Assembly (NCBI GenBank): GCA_033065855.1
Contig: JAVXUO010001787.1
Location: 67,001-131,000, forward strand
DNA: 64,000 bases
Direction: 5' to 3'
Source: Escallonia rubra
Taxonomy: Eukaryota > Streptophyta > Magnoliopsida > Escalloniales > Escalloniaceae
Position 1 is the first letter of the stretch; every line of letters starts with the position of its first letter. Both the position numbers and the translations under genes were made by a program. The notes beneath the pieces were generated by a model that ran no database searches, was not told where the DNA came from, and saw only the letters and a list, made by a program, of their open reading frames with translations. Shown here piece after piece: positions 56,701-64,000 of the stretch.

Positions 56701-59700
56701 GGCAAAGATTTTACACAATCTATTTGGTTTGATATCCTGCTAATGAAAGTCAGCCATATGTTGCATGGAATGTTATGACTTTTTTATAATAAAGTGCAGC
56801 ATAATGGTTATGAGAACACATACTCTGAAGCACAACGGGCGCACAGAAGTCCCTCGACTTATGAAGGAATTTTAAGTTGTAATCCACATAAGAAAAGGCA
56901 ACAATAATAGATTCCGAATGTAGATGCCTTTGAAGAAGCTAGTAAAGAAGAAAATGTTAATTTCGCTTTGGTGGTGCGCGAGGTAGCTGAACCAGTGAAA
57001 GGAGTTGTGGAACAACTAATTGAGGTGAAAAGCTTTCTTGCTGAATTTTCTGACTTGATCTCCGACGATTTACCGAACGAACTCCCTCCGATTGCTTGAC
57101 ATTCAACAATCGATTTATTTGGTCCGGGGTTCAGTTTTACCTAATTTACCTGCTTATTGCATGAGCCCAAAAAGCATGACGAGCTGAGAAGGCTGTTTGA
57201 TGAATTATTGGCCAAAGGTTTATGCGAGAGAGCCTAAGTTCTTATGGGGTATGTGCTTTGCTAACTCCAAACAAGCAAGTCATGGCGTATGTGCAATCAA
57301 TACGAGCACTACTTAATACCAGTTTCTTATTCCTAGCCTTGATGACATGGTAAACATGATGATGGGAGCATTAATTTTCTCGAAGCTTGATTTGAAAAGT
57401 GGAAATTACCGATTACGTCTCTGTCCTGGAGATGAATGGAAAACACATCTAACTAATGCTCGGAGCACGTCGATGACACTTATTAGACAAGTTTTCCGTC
57501 CTTTCATTTGTAAGTTTTTCGTTGTCTATTTCGATGGCATCCTTATCTAAAGTCGGTCCCATGAGCTACACAAAGAACACTTCAGGCAGGTTTTGGAAGT
57601 TCTTAGGCTACATTCGACCGCCGGGTTATTCGAAGTTCTAGTACCGTTACGGCACCAATAGCAAAACTAGTGAAATCTGATTCATTTAATTGGACAAGGG
57701 CAGCAAGCAAGGCATTTGAAGAGATCAAATCCAAGACGATTACAGCTCCAGTTCTATGCTTACCAGATTTTGAGAGTCTTTGTGGCTTCTGACGCATCTC
57801 ATGTGGGTATTGGGGCTGTCCCTAGCCAAGAAGGACATCGTATAGCCTATTGTAGCGAGAAGCTTAATGATGCAAAGAAGAGATACTCTACCTACGTTAT
57901 TGAGTTTTATGCGGTTGCTTAGTCCCTTATGCATGGTTATCTCATTCACCCAGAACTTGTTATATACTCGGATCATGAAGCATTGCGGTATCTTAACTCG
58001 CAAAAGCATGCAAGTGCAAGTTCAAGACGTGCCATTGGAGTAACTATCTTTAGTAATACACCTTCACGTTGAAGCGCCGGGCCGGAGTAGAGAACAAAGT
58101 GGCTGATGCACTTAGTATGAAAATCTCTCTTGGCAAACATGTCTGTCTCTACGGTTGGCTTCGAGAGTCAAACCTTTCCTTCAATAATGAGGATTTCAGA
58201 AGTATATACTGACTCTTCTTGATGATTCTATCAGGCAGCAAGCTGATTTTCAGCTTTTGATGGATATTTGTTTTCATAAAAAACGATTATGCTTCCCAAG
58301 GACCTCCTTCGAGATCATGTCATATGGGATCTTCATGGGGAGGTTTAGGAGGACATTTTGGACGTCATAAGACTATTGCTATGTGGTGGATTGATTCTTT
58401 TTGGGCAAGCTTAAAGAACGATGTATGGAATCGTCAAACAATGTAGAGCTTGTCAATTGGTGTTCCCAACCCATTCTGGTCGTACCCAAGGGCCCACCAG
58501 GGGTCCCGCTTCACGCGAGCACGTCGACATTGTCAACGATCAATTTTCCAACGCATCAAACCAGTCAGCGCCCGCGCGCCCAAGACACGTGTTTTTCTCG
58601 TTCCGCGCGCTTCGTGCGTGACTTAGACATTTTATTTCGCGTCGACGTCACTAACGCTAGCGCGATCGTCACGCCGAGACCATCCGAACACCTTTTCATC
58701 AAAAATGTCGGCCGACGGCGCATTTGGAGAAATGGGGTCAAGGGGGAAAATGGCCTTGGCCAACCCCAGGGGGTCGGCCTCGGCCTTCCCCAGGCCATAG
58801 GGGTCGGCCTCGGCCTCCTGGGGGGCTTGGCCTTGGCCACTTTCCCCCGGTGGTTCACCCCTTTCCTGCATACCCCTTTTTCGTACTTCTTTCCCCTCGT
58901 ACGCTTCGTACGTAACCTAGACACTTTGATCGCTATGTGGGTATGATTCTTGGCAACACGCTCGTCATAACACAACTTCCAGATTCGTCATTGCTCATCA
59001 AAACACCTACCGACGGCGCGCCCGAAGTTCGCAAAAGGAGAAGTGGCCTTGGGCTCCGAAAAATGGAAGATGCCCAAATGACCTTGGCCAACCCCAGGGG
59101 GTCGGCCTCGGCCTTTCCCATGCCATGGGGGTCGGCCTCGGCCTTCCCCAGGCCATGGGGGTCGGCCTCGGCCTCCTGGAGGGCTTGGCCTCGGCCATTT
59201 TCCCCCGGTGGTTCACCCCTCTGCGCAAACCCCTTTTCGCACTTTTTTCACTTCGTACGCTTTGCACGTGACTTTGACATCTCGTTCGTCATGTAGGTAC
59301 AATTCACGTCGACTCGCTTGTCATAATGCAACTTTCGGATTTGTCTTTGCTCATCAAACCACCTACCGTCGGCGCGCCCGAAGTTCACCAAGAGGGGGGA
59401 GTGGCCTTGGGCTCCTTCATGGGAGTTGGCCATTTGGCCTTGGCCAACCCCAGGGGGTCGGCCTCGGCCTTCCCCATGCCTAGGGGTCGGCCTCGGCCTC
59501 CACGAGGGGTTAGCCTTGGCCTTCCCCCCATTTTGGCCAATGGTCTCCCCTCCCGCGCGCAATTGTTTTCTCGAGTCTTTGCACCTCCGCGATGTTCACG
59601 GACGTTCGTACATCAACCTCGCGACGTTCGTCGTGCATCAACCTCACGACGTCCGTCGTGCATCAACCTCGGGACGTCCGTCGTCCATGACCGCACACCG

Positions 59701-62700
59701 CTCCCGCGATGCCCATCGCCCAAAGTCGCGCACTATCACCGAATGACCCGTCGCCGACGACCGCATACCATAACTACCAACTTTGTCATTACTATATGTT
59801 GCATTCATTATCTTGTTATGACAGGCACACTCAGCTCACATCTCGTCTTCGGGACACCCGATGCGCGTCGAGCGCCATCGTCATGATACGTGCCCCCAGC
59901 ACCAACTGCTGCTCCGGGACGTTCGTCGCCGCGCCCTTGCGCCATCGTCATGATACGTGCCCCTGGCACCAACTGTTGCTCCGCGACGTTCGTCGCCGCG
60001 CCCTTGCGCCATCGTCATGATACGTGCCCACGGCACCAACTGTTGCTCCGCGACATTCGTCGCCGCGCCTGCGTGCATTCTCATGATATGTGCCCCGGCA
60101 CCAAGTATTGTCTCTGCGACGATCGTCGCCGTGCCTACGTGCATTCTCATGATACATGCCCCGACACCAAGTATTGCTCCGTGACGTTCGTCGCCGCGCC
60201 CGTGCGCCAGTCTCATCATACGTGCCCCGGCACCAAATATTGCTCCGCGACGTTCGTCGCCGCACCACTTTCACAACACGTGCCCCAGGCACCAGGTATT
60301 GTCTCATGTTATAGGCACCGCGCTCATGCGCCACAATCATGTTGCATACTACCGGGATGGGCTCACAACCTTATAGCCATCGCCGTCTCAATCACAAGGG
60401 GGGTTTCGGCCTCGTACCGGGATGGGCTCACAACCTTATAGCCATCGCCGTCTCAATCAAAATGGGGGCTTCGGCCTCGTACCGGGATGGGCTCACAACC
60501 TTATAGCCATCGCCGTCTCAATCAAAAGGGGGGCTTCGGCCTCGTACCGGGATGGGCTCACAACCTTATAGCCATCGCCGTCTCAATCAAAAGGGGGGCT
60601 TCGGCCTCGTACCGGGATGGGCTCACAACCTTATAGCCAACCTTATAGCCATCACCGTCTCAATCACAAGGGGGCTTCGGCCTCGTACCGGGATGGGCTC
60701 ACAACCTTATAGCCATCGTCGTCTCAATCACAAGGGGGCTTCGGCCTCGTACCGGGATGGGCTCACAACCTTATAGCCATCGCCGTCTCAATCACAAGGG
60801 GGCTTCGACCCTCGTACCGGGATGGGCTCACAACCTCATAGCCATCGCCGTCACAGTCACAGGGGGCTCCGACACAAGGACCCCTCACCACAGACTCGGA
60901 GCACTGAGCTGCAACCATGTCCGCTCATGTTACTATCGATCTTCGACACCACCAGGGCAATGACCCCCGGGTCACTCCGGGACGGGAGCAGGTCCTTGGA
61001 GGGCATCGCGCCTAGTCCGCCTGGCAGTTGGCTACAGGGGTAACCCTCACCACTGTCAGGTTATCTGCGCGTCTCTTGACGCACCTCATGGGATTCAGTA
61101 AGGGCTTGGATTGGTGGCTGGGGCAACGGGTTTACTCTGACCATGCCGTCATGGTATGGTCAGTCTTCTCAGACAGGCAGAGCGACGCTGTGCGAGGCAG
61201 GCAACGCGAATTTGGGAACCGGCAGTCCAACGGAGAACCGGTATTTTAGGACCCCCTGGTGACGTGTCACTCCCGAGGGACGACATGTGGCACTTTATGA
61301 CATAAGCACATTGTTTTCTATAAATAGTGAACTTTACAACTCAAAAAAGGACTTCTTCTTCATTCTCACAAAAATCACTTTCTCACTCTAGAATTGGTGA
61401 GCTCTTAGATTCTAGAGAGAGAAACACAAAATTGGACATAACTTAAGATCGTAACATTGGACCCTGACTTGGACCTCGGCTCAGACCCTGAATTGGACTA
61501 TCGACTGCCGGCCCCGTTCGTCTTAGTTTTGCCTTCGCAGCACTGCCATTGCTCACGGCCTGTCTGGGAAGCATTGCTCTCAGCCCTTACTCCGTCCTTG
61601 CTGTCTCTCACTTTGCATACTTGGAAGCTGACACGGACTGCAGCCTTTGTGGCACCTCCACGTAAGTACGAACCCACTTTCATTGGCATCAATTGGGAAA
61701 GGGTTTTAAGCAAAATACTGGCTTGTTTACACCTTTGCCTACTCCGGATCGACTGTGGGAAGACTTAAGCATGGATTTCGTGCTAGGATTGCCTACAACA
61801 CAGTGGGGTTTTGACTACATTTGTTGTGGTGGATTGTTTTTCCAAAATGGCTCACTTTATACCTTGAAAGAAGGCTCCTGATGCCTCTTACGTGGCTGAT
61901 TTGTTTTTGAATGAACTAGTTTGCCTACATGCGTTGAGTCCTTTCAAAACATGGGGAATTGATGGTGCAGATCTCTAAGCAAAGGTTATTTAGTTCTTTT
62001 TAGTAATGAGGAGTAGAAGTTACTTTGTTGTCTAAGTCCTTCTATTATTAGGTCTAGTCTTTGGTAGTTACTATGTTAGGTTTTGTCCTTAGTTTAAGGT
62101 AATATGGCAGGTTCTAGAATAGAGGAATCCTTTACTTAGCAGGAAAGATCTCCTGTTTTCTCTATGTAAACAAGCATTGTAAGAGCTATTTGGACTTATT
62201 TAGTATTAGAATTTCAGTAGCATTTGCTTTCTTTCAGTGGTGAGACTCCACTAAGTCCCTTCTGGGTGAGGCTCCTAGAAGGCCTTATTGAAACTTTTAA
62301 GGTTTTGATATCATTTGCTTTGCTTTTCTTTTTTGTTTGAAGATATAAACACCGAAGGAACTGTTCCCCGATCATGTTCATAGCATCCTAAATAGCCTAA
62401 AAATCTATCTTTGTAAATTCTAAACTCTCTAGCTTCTTAATTACACTAACCGTACAAATCTAAGCCCTAGCCCACCATACCATCTAGTAGGACAGTCTTA
62501 AATTACCCTTAGTAAGGTCCGTCTTACGTCACCTTGAATTTGCTTCTTTGTATTGCAGATCTTCATATGTGGCATATTAAGAATTTTTCATGTAACCACA
62601 CGAGCAAGGAAGAAGTCCCACTTTATTCAATCATGTCTTGATACATATTAGTTTGTCAAAGAGGGCCAAGAAGTGAAATGTGAGATAATAGCATATTGCA

Positions 62701-63490
62701 TTTTGTAAGTGAGATGAAAGATATAGCATGCCATACAATTTCTATGAAGAACAAATTGCCCCTGTAGCATTGATGCATGTCTCCTTCATATTGCCATAGT
62801 GTTTGTAATTACTGCATAATGAATTACTCCACTAGAGTAAAGCAGAATCACATCTAACAGGCAGGCCCAACTCGTCCGAGCAAGGAAAGGAGAAAAACTT
62901 AAAGAGTGTATGGCCATATTAGCTATATGATAGGATGCCACGTTTGTGCGCGAAGAAAATGTGTGAGAATTGTCCCATTAAATATACATCTAAGTGTTCT
63001 TTGTATACTTTTCTGGGCCTTGAGTGCAGTCCCTTGACTTTATCTCTATCTCCGACTCCCACATTCTCATCATAAAATGAAAATAGCGACTTTTTTTGTT
63101 CTCCTTTTTTTGCAATTCACTCTCTCTGGCAACCATCACTGTAAAGGATAGTTCCATGGAGATGACGTTGCATATGTATACCCACATCCTGCTCTTGCAT
63201 CTTGGTCACTGAAGTTTTCATATTTTCCAGGCAAGAAGATGCACAGGAGTTTTTAAGTTACATTATGCACCAAATGCATGATGAGTTGCTTAAACTTGAT
63301 GGACAAAGCCCAAATGTAACAGGGGGAAAACCCTCTTTGGTCAACTCTATGAATGACGAGGATGATGATGATTACTGGGAGACGGTTGGCCCAAAGAACA
63401 GAACTGCTATTACAAGAACACAGAGTTTCATTCCTTCACAGTTGAGTGCAACTTTTGGGGGTCAGTTGAGAAGTGTTGTGAAAGCAAGAG
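50738..63490 (+). CDS. UBP24: Ubiquitin-specific protease, UBP24-like; exons 1-4, 3' part beyond window
   Basis: A deubiquitinase that cleaves ubiquitin from proteins (cysteine peptidase family C19), expected in cytosol or nucleus. Exons: 50738-50752, 52485-53147, 53233-53420, 63231-63490. All introns are GT-AG and the frame is continuous (phases 0, 0, 2). The N-terminus [16 protein letters not shown] leads into an acidic, Ser-rich, poorly ordered region, then the Cys box [16 protein letters not shown] with catalytic Cys197. Then come [16 protein letters not shown] (the QQD-type box), WETVGPKN and [14 protein letters not shown], all as in plant UBP24. The His box lies outside the window. The tiny first exon is inferred from phase and ATG position and is the least certain part. 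Intron 3 is 9.8 kb because of inserted retroelement fossils. Roles in abscisic-acid and salt responses are reported for the Arabidopsis gene; that is family knowledge only. Confidence 0.92.
52485..53147 (+). CDS. UBP24: UBP24 exon 2
   Basis: 221 codons between acceptor CATTGTCAG and donor GTAGGC, from [11 protein letters not shown] to TRNIPQ. It contains the whole N-terminal region and the catalytic Cys box. Confidence 0.93.
53233..53420 (+). CDS. UBP24: UBP24 exon 3
   Basis: 188 bp between acceptor TTATCAG and donor GTTTGT, encoding [16 protein letters not shown] to SLSGRPR, ending in phase 2. It continues the catalytic domain right after the Cys box. Confidence 0.93.
54250..54478. mobile_element. 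Stowaway-like MITE in UBP24 intron 3
   Basis: 229 bp with imperfect inverted ends (ATCCCTCCGTTTCATAGGAT at the left; the right end complements to GTGCTTCCATTTCATTGGAT) and a TA duplication at 54248-54249 and 54479-54480. It has no coding capacity. Confidence 0.75.
58575..59560 (+). repeat. Array of three about 300-355-bp units with an inner 27-bp minisatellite
   Basis: Each unit has an ACTTAGACATTTT-like start, a CTACCGACGGCGCGCCCGAAG-type block (quoted in part) and then repeats of GGGGGTCGGCCTCGGCCTTC. The inner minisatellite has two to four copies per unit. The units are 70-85% alike by eye. Confidence 0.9.
59870..60300 (+). repeat. Array of seven about 67-bp units
   Basis: Units start near 59880, 59947, 60014, 60080, 60147, 60213 and 60272. 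Each has CATGATACGTGCCCC, GGCACCAA and CGACGTTCGTCGCCGCG or close forms. It was checked against a CRISPR-like layout and does not fit, as the whole unit is repeated without unique spacers. Confidence 0.92.
60345..60870 (+). repeat. Array of eight about 65-bp units
   Basis: Units hold TACCGGGATGGGCTCACAAC, TTATAGCCATCGCCGTCTCA and GGGGGCTTCGGCCTCG, with very few differences. One unit has a small inner duplication (CAACCTTATAGC twice near 60630). It is the most uniform, and so most recently amplified, of the three arrays. Confidence 0.93.
63231..63490 (+). CDS. UBP24: UBP24 exon 4
   Basis: 260 bp between acceptor TATTTTCCAG and donor GTACTC, from [12 protein letters not shown] to VVKARG. Its first base completes the Arg codon begun in exon 3. 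It shows that the catalytic domain resumes in frame after the 9.8-kb intron. Confidence 0.93.
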
Positions 63491-64000
63491 GTACTCTAGT
63501 TTTTTACTTGGCACACATATCTTAAGTAGTTTAGCTTCATTATCCTCGCTTTAGTTTTTTGAAGAACAACTTTGCTTGAAGTTTCTCCTGATGCGTTTAT
63601 GGCAAGTATCTTTGTTCGAGTCTCATGTCTTGTTTTTGTCTTTTTCTGTTTGGGTATTCTTGGATTTTTTCGTATCTCTTCCCCTTTAAGTCCGTTCGCT
63701 AGAGAAGGTTAAACTCATCTTGTGAATAATGCAGTTTTCTCTTCCCTTTTTCCCCAATAATTAAGTCTATGTAGAGTATAGCCTGTCACTTTAGCTTTAT
63801 TAGAATTGCAAAAGAGTAAGTCTTAGGAAGGGGTTATTATAAGCTATGTTATATGGACTCGGTACGAGTGTCCAAGTCGGACACGTGTCCAAGTGTCGGA
63901 TTCGTCTATTTTTCAAAACCCAAGACACGGGAACACGAGAAAATGTTTCTATCTATTACTATTTTTTAGTTACCCCTTAGATAACATGGTGTTTTTGTGC
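63491..64000 (+). other. UBP24: Start of UBP24 intron 4, with a 12-bp palindrome
   Basis: Non-coding to the window edge. At 63879-63890 lies the perfect palindrome GGACACGTGTCC (contains CACGTG), within further GTGTCC and GACACG words (63868-63935) that look like the end of a transposon. Confidence 0.6.

Larger units (their letters stand above)
58461..61691 (+). mobile_element. 3.2-kb solo LTR with tandem arrays, nested in the Ty3 integrase
   Basis: 3,231 bp beginning TGTTCCCAAC and ending GGCATCA, with a perfect 5-bp duplication ATTGG (58456-58460 and 61692-61696). The Ty3 integrase sequence resumes directly after it. The interior is far more GC-rich than the rest of the window. It holds three tandem arrays (58575-59560, 59870-60300, 60345-60870), then a TATA box (TCTATAAATAG at about 61317) and a leader-like stretch to the end, that is, a U3-R-U5 order in the plus direction. 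No internal domain is present, so it is a solo LTR of a family with very large LTRs; the family itself is unassigned. Confidence 0.88.
54898..62531 (+). mobile_element. Ty3-type (chromovirus-like) LTR retrotransposon fossil in UBP24 intron 3
   Basis: Same orientation as the host gene. The two LTRs share GGTGAGACTCCA, TCTAAGCCCTAGCC and CCCTTAGTAAGGTCCGTC. The left one is only the 3' part (54898-55195); the right one runs to 62531 and seems to start near 61985. Between them, in order: gag (about 55310-56440, with a zinc-knuckle region near 56260), protease (about 56490-56690), reverse transcriptase (about 57130-57560), RNase H (about 57700-58010) and integrase (58090-58460 and 61697-61970, split by the solo LTR). 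This order and the [13 protein letters not shown]-type integrase mark a Ty3 element of the chromovirus kind; the exact clade is not resolved. It is broken many times over and looks old. Confidence 0.9.
53421..63230 (+). other. UBP24: UBP24 intron 3, expanded by transposons
   Basis: 9,810 bp between exons 3 and 4. About 7.9 kb of it is a MITE, a Ty3-type fossil and a solo LTR nested in that fossil, all described separately. The rest (53421-54249, 54479-54897, 62532-63230) is AT-rich intron sequence with a pyrimidine-rich 3' end. Confidence 0.9.

Noticed and set aside
59870-60870. Regular repeats that might suggest a CRISPR array
   Set aside because: The whole unit is repeated without unique spacers, and the window is plant nuclear DNA. 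These are ordinary tandem arrays.
58401-61250. Many long frames on both strands with Pro, Arg and Gly repeats
   Set aside because: They come from the GC-rich tandem arrays of the solo LTR, where stops are rare. The periodic peptides only mirror the DNA units.

Overview
The window is nuclear DNA of a flowering plant, most likely a eudicot. The signs are subtilase genes of the plant SBT1 type, an intron-rich ubiquitin protease matching plant UBP24, a plant tRNA-Lys, and layers of plant transposons (copia and Ty3-type fossils, an L1-type LINE, MULEs, Stowaway and Tourist MITEs). The species cannot be named from the sequence. Only three kinds of host gene are supported: two tandem subtilases, one tRNA and the 5' part of one ubiquitin-specific protease. 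Most of the rest is repeat.

Layout. 1-3826: a minus-strand copia fossil cut off by the left edge and split by a MULE with a 9-bp target duplication (1786-3250). 4795-6397: a 1.6-kb LTR element with only a gag/protease-like internal region; its LTRs resemble those of the copia next door. 3864-13867 and 15585-23873 are two copies of a segmental duplication, each with one subtilase (9650-11935 and 18027-20312). The subtilase promoter region occurs a third time, without a gene, at 6786-7975.

12165-31567: a dated stack of insertions downstream of the subtilases. A MULE received a non-autonomous LTR element (20869-30737). That element was partly copied with the gene duplication and was later hit by two solo-LTR-like insertions and by a Stowaway MITE in the other copy. 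31570-36002: repeats and two DNA transposons with CCACC-rich interiors. 36354-36426: tRNA-Lys(UUU). 38100-39430: remains of a Ty3-type element. 39450-45240: a nearly full-length but dead L1-type LINE on the minus strand. 45361-46551: a copia-type LTR rich in the palindrome CAGTCGACTG. 46745-46829: a strong 32-bp-arm hairpin. 48490-49900: degenerate tandem repeats.

50100-64000: the UBP24 gene on the plus strand, with exons 1 to 4 in the window. Its third intron is 9.8 kb and holds a MITE and a Ty3 fossil; a 3.2-kb solo LTR built of three tandem arrays sits inside the fossil. The splice sites and reading frame of the host gene are intact across all of this.

Functionally, the subtilases are predicted secreted serine proteases of the cell wall, and UBP24 is a predicted cytosolic or nuclear deubiquitinase. 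Nothing in the sequence links the two; they are neighbours only by position.
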